The notes: generated from the sequence alone by a model not told the origin. A stretch of 64,000 nucleotides of DNA from JBCCDY01 sp039030555 (GCA_039030555.1 JBCCDY010000014.1:1-64000), one strand, 5' to 3'; shown: positions 55,101 through 63,696, numbered from the stretch's first letter. Translations and numbers: made by a program.

Positions 55101-55143
55101 CCAGTATTAACAAACATTTTAAAAATTTGTAAAAACTATTCAT
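52123..55143 (-). CDS. SusC/RagA family TonB-linked outer-membrane transporter
   Basis: A 1,006-residue TonB-dependent transporter. It has a signal peptide (cleavage near AIAQ, residue 26), a carboxypeptidase-D regulatory-like domain (about 28-105, VSGTVTDGADGTGLPGVNI), the SusC plug start LSEVVVVGYGVQEKRDVTGA, a plug with GVVLITTKSGK, and a 22-strand barrel ending PRPSVVLVGLNISF. No STN domain is present, so it is not an anti-sigma-linked version. It pairs with the SusD-like protein to import oligosaccharides. The promoter at 55177-55184 and LacI-type sites at 55253-55276 lie upstream. Confidence 0.96.
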   Translation of the reverse strand: MNSFYKFLKCLLILVFISCTQLAIAQDKTVSGTVTDGADGTGLPGVNILEKGTTNGTVTDFDGNFRLTVSENATIVISFVGYEAQEIEVGNRSVIDVQLATDVKQLSEVVVVGYGVQEKRDVTGALSSIGEEDFNPGVINNPGDLIRGKLAGVQVTPSSGAPGAGLQFQVRGNSSLRSNNDPLIVVDGVPLDGRNIQAGGADAFGTGGGQANSPLNFLNPDDIEQIDVLKDASAAAIYGTRGSNGVVLITTKSGKAGAPKVTYSTFGSASFLRQEIDVLNAEQYTAALNSLQATGELSEELVNNSLRGGNTNWQDEIYETALSHNHALSYSGGDEDTRYSVSVSAFDQAGILRNTGQERYTARVKASQKALNDKLDINVNVTYSHLKDQGAFIGDRTGFEGDVIALALVTNPTTPVFNEDGSFFTLNNSIRNPREITDNFSDRTLTDRALGNISLEYEFIGGLKYKVNFGFDRSQSVRRTSFPTTLSFTPNGRADINSRENSNFLIEHLVNYSRDIGEGEFSALVGYTFQEFLNRGSRLASIGGFQNTSNTVLPTNAVLGPNPVEGGTVVEVGSDAEVNSLQSFLGRVNYVYRDKYIVTANVRVDGSTRFGENNRYAVFPSFALGWRLSDEAFISDLGIFDNLKLRYGWGQTGNQEFENGISQPVFRLNANTGALEVQRQPNPDIQWETTTQNNIGVDFGLFNGRLNGSIDAFRKVTTDLLLQIAQPAPSLVATGFENVDAELINRGIEVVLGGVVYDNENFSWNTDFNITFIDNEVENLTTGDIFTGDINGQGLSNVRSQIITNGESVGSFFLTPFVGFNEAGEPLYRTLEGGVTTSNDGSDRIIAGSAIPDFTWGITNSLSYKRWDFNFLISGVQGNEIYNNTANALFTRNALAQQRNTTVDNASEPEATNATLSASTRFLEDGSFVRLENVSLGYNFDVSNIEEISSLRLYVTGQNLVVLTNYTGYDPEVNTDKNVENVPSLGIDLTSYPRPSVVLVGLNISF

Positions 55144-55176
55144 ATAAACTGTTATTAAAAGTTATTCAATACTTTT

Positions 55177-55184
55177 CAAAGCTA
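55177..55184 (-). promoter_or_regulatory. -7 promoter element of the susC operon
   Basis: Minus-strand TAGCTTTG is a perfect match to the Bacteroidota -7 element TAnnTTTG. It lies 33 bases before the susC-like ATG. The -33 element is unclear because TTG occurs with spacers of 15 or 23 bases. Confidence 0.6.
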
Positions 55185-55252
55185 TATCAATAATAATAAC
55201 AATTTCACAAAATACCATGATGTAAATATGTGTTTTTTGGTATTTCAGTAAT

Positions 55253-55276
55253 GCAAACGCAACCACAAACGTTTGC
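55253..55276. promoter_or_regulatory. LacI-type operator (site 1) with adjacent half site
   Basis: ACAAACGTTTGC (55265-55276) contains the perfect palindrome CAAACGTTTG with the central CG typical of LacI/GalR operators. GCAAACGCAACC directly precedes it (55253-55264) and carries one matching half. It is about 100 bases upstream of the predicted susC start point and about 140 upstream of the GH31 one. Confidence 0.6.
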
Positions 55277-55349
55277 ATGAGTTTTGAAATATAACTTGTT
55301 GCGACAAATGATTCCATAGAGTTACACCGCTACAAATAAAATATTGTTT

Positions 55350-55361
55350 GCAATCGTTTGC
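55350..55361. promoter_or_regulatory. LacI-type operator (site 2)
   Basis: GCAATCGTTTGC matches the palindrome GCAAACGTTTGC at 11 of 12 positions. It lies about 56 bases upstream of the predicted GH31 transcription start, outside the core promoter. Confidence 0.6.
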
Positions 55362-55397
55362 TTAAAAGTCTATGCTTTTAACATCTAGAATTAGCCG

Positions 55398-55405
55398 TAT
55401 CTTTA
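55398..55405 (+). promoter_or_regulatory. -7 promoter element of the GH31 gene
   Basis: TATCTTTA agrees with TAnnTTTG except for the last base and lies 21 bases before the ATG at 55426. No clear TTG is found at -33, which would suit a promoter needing an activator. Confidence 0.4.
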
Positions 55406-55425
55406 TATGGTAAATCGAAAGAGTT

Positions 55426-57852
55426 ATGGCAGGTACCCAACCAGATGAATCTATTTTTGAAGGCAACTACATGGAAAAATTCGACGATCGAAAGGATTCC
55501 GAATTTTATCCTAATCAAGTCATCAATTGGAAAAGAAAGGATTGGAAATTCTATTTTGATTCAAGAGATACCACCCTCGAGGTATCTGTATTAGGTGACT
55601 TCATCATAAGATTCAGATATTCTGTTTATGAGAATATGGAAGATGATTTTTCTTATGCTATACCTAATCCGACAATATCTTCAAATGCATCAGAAATCAT
55701 ATTTTCTGAAACCGATGATTTATTCATAATCAGCACCGTACAGATTAAGTGTCTTATACAGAAGTCGGACCTTAGGCACAAAATCGTCAATAACGAAAAT
55801 CAAACTCTTTTTGAAAATGAGAAGGGCTACCACTGGAGGGAAGAAAAAAACCATGGTGGTTATATTGTTCTGAGTACCAATAAACTTGAAAAAGATGATC
55901 AATTTTTTGCTTTGGGCGATAAACCCTGCCGGCTAAACTTAAAAGGTAAAAAACTTCAACTTTGGGGAGTCGATCATTACGGTTATGGTTCAGACTCAGA
56001 CCCCGTATACAAAAATGTTCCTTTTTTTATTGGTATAAGAAAAAGTAAAGCTTTTGGTGTTTTCTTCGATAACACCTTCAGGTCATTTTTTGATTTTGGT
56101 AAGGAACGAGATAATGCCTATAGTTTTTGGGCCCATGGAGGGGAAATGAATTACTATTTCATTTACGGTCCCACTGCTTCAGAAGTAACTGAAAAGTACA
56201 CTGTTTTAACAGGTAAACCCCAATTACCTCCAATGTGGTCCTTAGGTTATCACCAAAGCAAGTGGAGTTATTATCCTGAAACTGTAGTGCGTGAACTCGC
56301 TGAAACGTTTAGATCTAAAAAAATACCATGTGATGTTATCCATCTTGATATCGATTATATGGATGGATATCGGTGTTTTACCTGGGATAACGAACGTTTT
56401 CCCAACCCTAAAAGTATGATCTCAGACCTAAATTCCGATGGTTTTAAGATTATAACTATAATTGATCCCGGGATTAAAATTGATAAAGACTATTGGGTTT
56501 ACAAGCAAGGACTTGACAATCAATACTTCTGTAAGCGGTCGGATGGACCGCTTTTTCGTGGAAGCGTATGGCCTGGATTGTGTTATTTTCCAGACTTCAC
56601 CAACCCAAAGGTTAGAAACTGGTGGAGTAGTCTGTTTGAGGGATTAATTGACGACGGAGTTGATGGAATATGGAATGACATGAATGAGCCTGCTGTATTC
56701 GAAGAAGGCACCTTTCCTTTAGATATACGTCATGATTATGATGGACACCCATGTAGCCATAGAAAAGCTCATAATGTTTATGGTATGCAAATGGCAAGGG
56801 CTACAACAGAAGGTCAGAGACGTTTCTTGGATAATAAAAGGCCATTTACAATTACAAGATCAGCTTATGCCGGAGTACAAAGATATTCCTCTGTATGGAC
56901 TGGGGATAACGTGGCAAGTTGGGAACATCTTCGCATCGCCAACGTTCAATGTCAAAGATTAAGCGCATCCGGAATTTCTTTCGCTGGTTCGGATATAGGG
57001 GGCTTTATTGATAGCCCGGATGGTGAACTTTATACACGATGGATACAGCTCGGTGTATTTCATCCATTTTTCAGGACGCATTCTTCTGGCGATCATGGTG
57101 ATAAAGAGCCATGGACTTTTGGAAGTAGTTATGAAAGGATCATAAGAAGATATATAGAATTGAGGTACGAACTTTTACCTTATATATACTCTACTTTTTG
57201 GAAATATGTAACCTATGCTACTCCAATGCTTAAATCCTTATTTATGATCGATGAACAAGATCCGGAATGCATGTTCAGGGAAGATGAGTTTATGCTTGGA
57301 GAAGACTTTCTTATCTGCCCCATCACCGAACCAGGTGTAAATGGAAGAAAAATGTACATCCCAAAAGGATCTTGGTTTAACTTCTGGACAGATGAGTTGG
57401 TTTCAGGAAGACAAGAAATCTGGGTGGATGCACCTCTAAGCAAAATCCCTGTTTTTGTAAAAAGAGGGGCTGTTATACCTATCTATCCTAAAATGCAGTA
57501 CGTTGGTGAGAAAGAAATATTTGAATTGACTTTACACATATACACCTGTGAAAGTGAAGTTGAAAATACCATTTATGAAGATAGCGGCGATAGTTATGAT
57601 TTTCAAAATGGTCAGTACCGGTTAATGAAGCTATTCTCAAAAGGAACTGATAAATCGTTTGAATTAAATCAGGTAGTAGATGGTGAATTTGAAGCTTCTT
57701 ACCCTCAATACCGACTAGTCTTTCATGGTATAGAGTTCAAACCCTCGGACTTAAAGGTTGACGGTGAAAAAATAGATTATCATTATCATGAAAAGAAAAA
57801 AACCTATGAAGCTTGGGTTAATAAAGACTTTAATCAACTTGTTTTTTCCTAA
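55426..57852 (+). CDS. GH31 family alpha-glucosidase
   Basis: An 808-residue glycoside hydrolase family 31 enzyme that releases glucose from the non-reducing ends of alpha-glucans. The N-terminal beta-sandwich is followed by the TIM barrel with PPMWSLGYHQSKWSYY, the nucleophile Asp in GIWNDMNEPAVF, and the acid Asp in WTGDNVASWEHL. C-terminal beta domains follow. No signal peptide is seen, so it should act in the cytoplasm on imported oligosaccharides. It is divergent from susC with LacI-type sites between, and the CBM48-type gene follows after 37 bases in the same operon. Confidence 0.96.
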   Translation: MAGTQPDESIFEGNYMEKFDDRKDSEFYPNQVINWKRKDWKFYFDSRDTTLEVSVLGDFIIRFRYSVYENMEDDFSYAIPNPTISSNASEIIFSETDDLFIISTVQIKCLIQKSDLRHKIVNNENQTLFENEKGYHWREEKNHGGYIVLSTNKLEKDDQFFALGDKPCRLNLKGKKLQLWGVDHYGYGSDSDPVYKNVPFFIGIRKSKAFGVFFDNTFRSFFDFGKERDNAYSFWAHGGEMNYYFIYGPTASEVTEKYTVLTGKPQLPPMWSLGYHQSKWSYYPETVVRELAETFRSKKIPCDVIHLDIDYMDGYRCFTWDNERFPNPKSMISDLNSDGFKIITIIDPGIKIDKDYWVYKQGLDNQYFCKRSDGPLFRGSVWPGLCYFPDFTNPKVRNWWSSLFEGLIDDGVDGIWNDMNEPAVFEEGTFPLDIRHDYDGHPCSHRKAHNVYGMQMARATTEGQRRFLDNKRPFTITRSAYAGVQRYSSVWTGDNVASWEHLRIANVQCQRLSASGISFAGSDIGGFIDSPDGELYTRWIQLGVFHPFFRTHSSGDHGDKEPWTFGSSYERIIRRYIELRYELLPYIYSTFWKYVTYATPMLKSLFMIDEQDPECMFREDEFMLGEDFLICPITEPGVNGRKMYIPKGSWFNFWTDELVSGRQEIWVDAPLSKIPVFVKRGAVIPIYPKMQYVGEKEIFELTLHIYTCESEVENTIYEDSGDSYDFQNGQYRLMKLFSKGTDKSFELNQVVDGEFEASYPQYRLVFHGIEFKPSDLKVDGEKIDYHYHEKKKTYEAWVNKDFNQLVFS

Positions 57853-57889
57853 TAGTATTTACAATCACACACTTTACAAACAATAAATC

Positions 57890-58198
57890 ATGAGTATCAA
57901 AAAACAGTATCTTAAAAGCAAAAACATTTGTAAGGTAACCTTTACTTTACCTAAAAAATCAGCTGATAGCGCTAAAAAAGTTTTTTTAGTTGGGGATTTT
58001 AACGATTGGAAGAGTAATTCTGCAGAGATGAACGCTTTAAAAAATGGTAATCATAAAACTACTTTGGAGCTTGAGCCAGGACATGAATATCAATTCAGAT
58101 ATTTCTTAGGAGGTAAAAAATGGGTAAATGACGATTCAGCCGATAAATATGTTCCAAATAAGGTTTCCGGAGAGGATAACTCGGTCGTAGTTGTATAA
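57890..58198 (+). CDS. CBM48/isoamylase-N domain small protein
   Basis: A 102-residue single-domain protein with an early-set beta-sandwich of the glycogen-binding (CBM48 / AMPK-beta) type: KVTFTLPKKSADSAKKV, FLVGDFNDWKSNS, LEPGHEYQFRYFLGGKKW and VNDDSADKYVPN. The Trp residues in NDW and KKW are the usual sugar contacts. There is no catalytic domain and no signal peptide. It follows the GH31 gene by 37 bases and probably binds glycogen or maltodextrin in the cytoplasm, linking the locus to alpha-glucan metabolism. Confidence 0.9.
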   Translation: MSIKKQYLKSKNICKVTFTLPKKSADSAKKVFLVGDFNDWKSNSAEMNALKNGNHKTTLELEPGHEYQFRYFLGGKKWVNDDSADKYVPNKVSGEDNSVVVV

Positions 58199-58215
58199 AC
58201 TGCTGACTTAATTTG

Positions 58216-58251
58216 GAGTGCTAAACCAGAAGTGTTAGGTTTGCACTCTTT
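58216..58251 (+). terminator. hairpin terminator after the GH31-CBM48 operon
   Basis: GAGTGC(T)AAACC pairs with GGTTTGCACTC around a 10-base loop, giving an 11-bp stem with one bulge, followed by TTT. It sits 17 bases after the CBM48 gene and just before the tRNA. Confidence 0.6.
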
Positions 58252-58257
58252 AAAAAA

Positions 58258-58328
58258 GGTCGTGTGGCCGAGTGGCTAGGCAGAGCTCTGCAAAAGCTCG
58301 TACAGCGGTTCGAATCCGCTCGCGACCT
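58258..58328 (+). tRNA. tRNA-Cys (anticodon GCA)
   Basis: A full cloverleaf: acceptor GGTCGTG / CGCGACC, D arm GCC / GGC, anticodon stem GAGCT / AGCTC around the loop CTGCAAA (anticodon GCA), and T arm AGCGG / CCGCT with TTCGAAT. The discriminator base is T and CCA is not encoded. It lies between the GH31-CBM48 operon and the convergent VCBS gene. Nothing in the next bases resembles an integrase attachment duplication. Confidence 0.97.
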
Positions 58329-58338
58329 CTTTTTAAAC

Positions 58339-61300
58339 TTATCTCATTGCAGTTAGTGGTTTTTTAACATTTCCTGATTTAAAAACTCTCAGAAAGTCAT
58401 TATTACTTGCTACTAGAATTACTGGTCTCCCATCAACTGTATTTTTAATTAATGCAATATCCTTTACGTCATAGGGAACATAGAATCCAGACTCATTACT
58501 ACTTATAGCTTCGAATGTATTGCCGCCTTTATTTTTTAATACTAAGCCAGTGCTTGCATCTAACCTAGTTGTTTCTACTTCCATTTGGAATAGGTTACCT
58601 GCAACTATCATATCGTCTAATCCGTCCTGATTGTAATCAAAATAAACCACATCCATAACAGGTGATACCTGAGTAAGAGTAGGTAATTTAATAATATCAT
58701 TCTTTTCACCGGACAATGCGAAAAGCATAGTCTCAAACGTATTGGCCGAAAGGTGTAAAGATTCACCAAAAGATGGTCCTATAATTTCAGAAACATCTGC
58801 TTCTGCAAAGGATTTAAAGGTTTCGAACTTTTTCTTTAACTCAGGTATTTGTTCTGTGGAGCACTCTTTACCTCTTAAGGGTACTTGTCTATCTCCTACA
58901 TACTTTACCAGGATCGGGTCAACAGTGCTATTTTTATCAAAGTCTGAAGCATAAATATCAAACGTTTTACCTTCCTTCGGTTTATACTTCACGTTCAATC
59001 CGAAATTTCCTACGAATAATTCCGGTATACCGTCCTTATTGAAATCATTACTGGAGACATGCTGCCACCATCCTTTACTTTCGGGAAAGTAGTTTTTCTG
59101 TAATTCTAAGTCAGTTCCGGAATTCAGAAAGACTGATATCTCCATCCACTCACCAGCAAGGATCAAGTCATCCTTTCCATCTTTGTTTATATCTATCGCT
59201 TCTGATGAAGTAACTAACCCTATTCTACCAAGAGATTCCGATACCTCTTCCGTGACATCTTTGAATACACCAGAGCCCTCATTTGACAACAAATAGCTTT
59301 GAGGAGTTAATGGGTACTTAGCTGGTTCTATCCGTCCTCCCACAAAAATATCTGGATCCCCATCTGCATCATAATCGAAAATATTTACTTCTGCTGTAGA
59401 TGTGTTGACTAAATTAAACGAGTCAAGTCTTTTAAAATATGAGTTTCCCAGATTCTCGTAAAGTCTATCTTGAAGGGTTTTCTCATTAAAAAAGTTTTCA
59501 TATCCTCCGCTAGCGACATATAAATCAAGGTCCCCATCCAAATCAAAATCAATAAACTCCGATCCTAGATCTTCATAATTTTTATCATTGCTAAGATCGG
59601 AACTCAGAACAGGATCAAATTTGCCAGCTTTGTTCTGCACATAAATAGTTCCTGCTTGCCCGTAAGCACCACCGATAAAAAAATCATCAAGGCCATCGTT
59701 GTTCACATCTCCAACACTAAGTATTGGCCCTAATTGAGAGTACTTATAAGGAATTAATGTTTGTACTTCGTAATCATCGAAAGAGTTTTCCTCATGCTTG
59801 AATGGGACTGTTAGTAAGTCATTAACTTCTCTAAAAGGCTTAACTTTTTTATCGCCATCTAATAGATCGTCTTGTTTAAGATGGTCTATGTAATCCAACA
59901 GTAAGGTTTGATTAACCTCTACATTTTTCATCTTTGATATTTTTCCATCTGGCCACACCACCTTCACTTCTGATACTTCATCTATATCATTCAAACCAAA
60001 ATGGGCAATTGGCTCAGAGGCAGATAAATAACCTTTGGTGGAGTACAGTTCTACAAACTGAGTTCCTAAATCCGTTTCAACATATATTTTACTTCCAATG
60101 CCATCTTTATTAAACCGATCACCTTTAAGCTTGATCTTTAAAAAGTTTCTTTTCAATTGATCTGTTTTGTTCTCGTATAAAAAAGCAGTATCCATCAAGT
60201 TATTAACGATTAGGTCTAAATCTCCATCATTATCGAAATCGGCCATGGCGGACCCATTCGAAAAACTGGAAGTTTCCATACCCCATTCGTCACTCACCTT
60301 TTGAAAACGATAACCATTCGTATTCTTAAAAGCATAATTTTGAATTTTATGAGAAGGAAAAGATAGAAGGTGATTATAAACATCTTCCGGAGTTACTTTA
60401 CCTTTTAATCCGGCATATTCGTCGAACTCCCCTCTGATGTCTCTATCAAGAACATCACGGTAAATACCATTGGTTATATGTAAATCTTTGAATCCATCAT
60501 TATCAAAATCTCCCATTAGAGATGACCAACTCCAGTCCGTATTTGATATTCCTGAAAGCTGACTAATCTCACTAAAAGAACCTAAACCCGTATTTAAATG
60601 AAGCATATTATGCATATAAATATTATTATATCCTGCATCTGAGACTCTCTTAAAAAGATCCCTATCCATCATTTCCATAGTGGTTTTAGAGCGGTAATAG
60701 TCTTCGGGGTTCATATCCAAAACCACCAAATCGGGTAAGCCATCATTGTTGATATCTGAAGGGTCTGACCCCATACTGTAAAATGAAGTATGTCTTAGGT
60801 ACTCCTTACCTCTTTCTGAAAAAGTCCCATCTCCGTTATTTATATAGAGATAGTCAGGAGCTATAAAGTCGTTAGAGACAAAAATATCAGGCCAACCGTC
60901 GGTGTTGTAATCCGATATAGAAACGTTGAGCCCAAATCCCAGATCAGGTAAAATTCCAGACTCTTCAGTAACATCAGTAAATTTATCTCCATCATTTCTG
61001 TAGAGCTTATCATTACCACCATACTTTCTAAATTCAGGATTGGAATAGATATAGTCCAGAACAATAGCTTGTTGGGAAATGGTAAAATCAACCGGGGTAT
61101 TGACTAGAAACATATCTAAGTCTCCATCCTTATCGTAATCGAAAAATACAGATTGAACAGATTGATTTGCATCATTGATTCCATACTCAACAGCTCTTTC
61201 CGTGAATGTTAAGTCCCCATTATTAACAAACAGTAAGTTTTCCTTTAAACGAGAGTCTTTATACTTTCCCGACTTGCTAACATAAATGTCTAAAAAACCA

Positions 61301-61707
61301 TCATTATTGATATCGACCGTAGTAGCCCCCATGTAGAATCCATTATTCCCATCTACCTTAGCGGTTTTAGTGATATCCTTAAACTTTAAATTCCCCTCAT
61401 TAAGATAAAGTCTGTTTTTTGAAAAATTCCCTGTAAAATAGACGTCTGATAATCCATCATTGTTGAAGTCAGCTGTAACCACGCCACCTCCAATGTACAT
61501 ATGACGGAAAGTAAAGTAATTGAGGTTAGGAGACTCATTAATCACGTTGATGAAATTAATTCCGGTCTCATTAGACCGATGTTCTTTAAATACCTGGAAG
61601 ACGGATTCTTTATTTTCAATAGCTCCTCGCTTTATACTATCAGATTTATTACAAGATGCGATAATTATTAAAAGTATAATTGGTAACGACCTTCCTAACA
61701 TATCCAT
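58339..61707 (-). CDS. FG-GAP/VCBS and UnbV/ASPIC lipoprotein, copy C
   Basis: A 1,122-residue predicted lipoprotein (lipobox IIASC, Cys19), third member of the set at 43700 and 47056. It has the same order: first propeller (MYIGGGVVTADFNNDGLSDVYF, DINNDGFLDIYVS), ASPIC domain at about 520-600 (DGIGSKIYVETD, VSEVKVVWPDGK), second propeller (DVNNDGLDDFFIG, DFDLDGDLDLYVA) and a C-terminal strand region. It is more diverged from A and B than they appear to be from each other (by eye). It lies behind the SusE/F-like gene and an intrinsic terminator, mirroring copy B behind susD. Confidence 0.87.
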   Translation of the reverse strand: MDMLGRSLPIILLIIIASCNKSDSIKRGAIENKESVFQVFKEHRSNETGINFINVINESPNLNYFTFRHMYIGGGVVTADFNNDGLSDVYFTGNFSKNRLYLNEGNLKFKDITKTAKVDGNNGFYMGATTVDINNDGFLDIYVSKSGKYKDSRLKENLLFVNNGDLTFTERAVEYGINDANQSVQSVFFDYDKDGDLDMFLVNTPVDFTISQQAIVLDYIYSNPEFRKYGGNDKLYRNDGDKFTDVTEESGILPDLGFGLNVSISDYNTDGWPDIFVSNDFIAPDYLYINNGDGTFSERGKEYLRHTSFYSMGSDPSDINNDGLPDLVVLDMNPEDYYRSKTTMEMMDRDLFKRVSDAGYNNIYMHNMLHLNTGLGSFSEISQLSGISNTDWSWSSLMGDFDNDGFKDLHITNGIYRDVLDRDIRGEFDEYAGLKGKVTPEDVYNHLLSFPSHKIQNYAFKNTNGYRFQKVSDEWGMETSSFSNGSAMADFDNDGDLDLIVNNLMDTAFLYENKTDQLKRNFLKIKLKGDRFNKDGIGSKIYVETDLGTQFVELYSTKGYLSASEPIAHFGLNDIDEVSEVKVVWPDGKISKMKNVEVNQTLLLDYIDHLKQDDLLDGDKKVKPFREVNDLLTVPFKHEENSFDDYEVQTLIPYKYSQLGPILSVGDVNNDGLDDFFIGGAYGQAGTIYVQNKAGKFDPVLSSDLSNDKNYEDLGSEFIDFDLDGDLDLYVASGGYENFFNEKTLQDRLYENLGNSYFKRLDSFNLVNTSTAEVNIFDYDADGDPDIFVGGRIEPAKYPLTPQSYLLSNEGSGVFKDVTEEVSESLGRIGLVTSSEAIDINKDGKDDLILAGEWMEISVFLNSGTDLELQKNYFPESKGWWQHVSSNDFNKDGIPELFVGNFGLNVKYKPKEGKTFDIYASDFDKNSTVDPILVKYVGDRQVPLRGKECSTEQIPELKKKFETFKSFAEADVSEIIGPSFGESLHLSANTFETMLFALSGEKNDIIKLPTLTQVSPVMDVVYFDYNQDGLDDMIVAGNLFQMEVETTRLDASTGLVLKNKGGNTFEAISSNESGFYVPYDVKDIALIKNTVDGRPVILVASNNDFLRVFKSGNVKKPLTAMR

Positions 61708-61737
61708 AAATTATAAGCAAAATAAAATCTTATAAAT

Positions 61738-61773
61738 AAAAAAGCCTGATCCAAAAATGAATCAGGCTTTTTT
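61738..61773 (-). terminator. intrinsic terminator between SusE/F-like and VCBS copy C genes
   Basis: 13-bp stem AAAAAAGCCTGAT / ATCAGGCTTTTTT with a 10-base loop, working on both strands by symmetry. On the minus strand it lies 16 bases after the SusE/F-like stop and 31 bases before the VCBS copy C start. Confidence 0.9.
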
Positions 61774-61788
61774 ATTTTTTGATAATTA

Positions 61789-63669
61789 TTATTGAGCAGT
61801 AATAGAATATTCCAATGTTTCATCATTAAAAGTGACATCTACTAGCCCCATAGAAATACCAGGCTCAAAATTGACCTCATCATCAACAACACCCGTACCC
61901 GTTAAAAGAGACGCATTTCCATCCATAGCACCCCAATCTAAAATAGTAGTATTCTCATCCCCGAATACAGGTTCCTCAACAAATTTAAATATGTAAGCGG
62001 GGTCAGTAAATGGATCAACAAAATTCGCAGGATCTATGGTCGCAGCCCAAGTATCTTCATCCTCTAATCTCATTTCAACAGATAAATCGGCATTATCGCC
62101 TCCCCATCCAGTAAAGTTTCCAATTATAAACATATCTGGGTTTCTTTCAGTACCGATACTATATTCCAAAGTTTCATCATTAAATCGTAGGAAATATGTT
62201 CCTGCAGGAAGACCTGGCTCTATATTAGCTTCTGATCCTGTATCGTCCGCAATAAAATCTTGACCGTCATCGCCAAAATCAGTTCCTCCAAAGTCCGGAC
62301 CATCAACTATTTTAAATACTATATTGTCAGTGGCTGCATTAAAGGAAATATTACCCATATCATCGGTATTAGTTGCATCCATAGTTGCATTAATAGTTCC
62401 TTCCCAAGTGTTATCCGCAACCAGTTGTAATTCAACAGATTGGTCAGAATCCGAACCTCCCCATCCTGTAAAGTTTCCAATAATAAAAAGTTGATCAAAA
62501 TTCGAATCCGGGCCGGTTGGAGGACCTGGCTCCTCTAACAACAATGTATCAGTAATAACAACTGAATACTGAAGTGTTGTATCGTTAAATGTTAAATCGT
62601 ATTCTGCCAAGAACGGGAAATTTTCAGGTATTGCGATATTAGAACCAAACTCTTCCGCTGTCCCAACGAGACTATCCATTTCAAACATTCCAGCATCATT
62701 ATCTCCAAAGTGCATATTAGCAAGAGTCGATGTTGAGCTAAAACGAATTTCATCTCCCGCGTTTAATTCTAAGCCCCTAATTTCGTACTCATTGTTCGCT
62801 ACAAGAGCCATTGGTGCATCTGTCCCTTGGAAATTATTAAACGTTCCTAAAACAAAAAGCTGTTCTAAATTTCTATCGAAACCGGGGATAAGTTCATATT
62901 CTAAAGTCAAATCATTAAATAGGACCGTAAACTCTCCTATGAAACCGCATGATCCTTCCCTGTTAATATCAAAGGTTGTTTGAACACCAGTAGATACTTC
63001 AGCTTGATTATCACATGCATCATCTCCCCAATCAACCTGTCCAGCCACATCGAACTCAGACATGTTAGAAAATTTAAATGATGTACCAACTTCATTATTC
63101 ATAACAACAGCACTGTCAACCCATAAATTATCAGCTACTAGTGTCATTTGATTATCTGTTCCACCCCATCCATTAAACTGTCCTAAAATAAACATCTCAC
63201 ACTGTTCAGAGGCAAACTCAGAATCTGATTCCGGACAAGGATCAGCAGTAAGCATAAATGTAACCGTATCAACGACTGTATTATTTTGTGTGTCCGTTGC
63301 CGAAGCAGCAACCCTATACTCTCCTTCCGGTAAAGAGATATCTGTTATTAAAACATTAATCGATGCTGAAGTACTGTTTATCGTATTCAAAGCATTCGAA
63401 AATATTTCGTCGTCAAGCTGATTCAAAACACTTACAGATGCTGTAGCAAGTGGGCTCAAAGAAGTCTCTTGAGATAAACCATCACTAAATGCAACAGTAA
63501 ATTCAATAGTATCACCCAAAACGAAAGATGAACTCACACCATCCAGATCGATTTCAGGAGGAAGACCTCCACCATCTTGAACGAGGTTAAAAACTCTCTC
63601 ATCATCGCACGACCATATTAAAAAACCGATAAGCGATAAGCTTAATAACTGACGTAAAAATCTATTCAT
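61789..63669 (-). CDS. SusE/SusF-like multi-domain starch-binding lipoprotein
   Basis: A 626-residue surface lipoprotein (lipobox WSC, Cys21). Residues 35-143 look like an Ig-type spacer. Four tandem modules follow at about 157-260, 269-372, 392-505 and 511-624. Each begins with a strand ending G-x-F-x-G-W-G-G (module 2: GTFNNFQG) and ends FNDxTLxYxx. This is the starch-binding plan of SusE/SusF, with one more module than SusF. Modules 3 and 4 are the most alike, which suggests a late duplication. Module 2 lacks the WGG tryptophan and may bind less well. It should hold alpha-glucan on the cell surface for the SusCD pair. Confidence 0.85.
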   Translation of the reverse strand: MNRFLRQLLSLSLIGFLIWSCDDERVFNLVQDGGGLPPEIDLDGVSSSFVLGDTIEFTVAFSDGLSQETSLSPLATASVSVLNQLDDEIFSNALNTINSTSASINVLITDISLPEGEYRVAASATDTQNNTVVDTVTFMLTADPCPESDSEFASEQCEMFILGQFNGWGGTDNQMTLVADNLWVDSAVVMNNEVGTSFKFSNMSEFDVAGQVDWGDDACDNQAEVSTGVQTTFDINREGSCGFIGEFTVLFNDLTLEYELIPGFDRNLEQLFVLGTFNNFQGTDAPMALVANNEYEIRGLELNAGDEIRFSSTSTLANMHFGDNDAGMFEMDSLVGTAEEFGSNIAIPENFPFLAEYDLTFNDTTLQYSVVITDTLLLEEPGPPTGPDSNFDQLFIIGNFTGWGGSDSDQSVELQLVADNTWEGTINATMDATNTDDMGNISFNAATDNIVFKIVDGPDFGGTDFGDDGQDFIADDTGSEANIEPGLPAGTYFLRFNDETLEYSIGTERNPDMFIIGNFTGWGGDNADLSVEMRLEDEDTWAATIDPANFVDPFTDPAYIFKFVEEPVFGDENTTILDWGAMDGNASLLTGTGVVDDEVNFEPGISMGLVDVTFNDETLEYSITAQ

Positions 63670-63696
63670 AATAAACTATCTTTCTTTTATCAATAA

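Noticed and set aside
58258..58328. tRNA-Cys as an integration site for a mobile element
   Set aside because: No integrase gene and no repeat of the tRNA 3' end were seen nearby.
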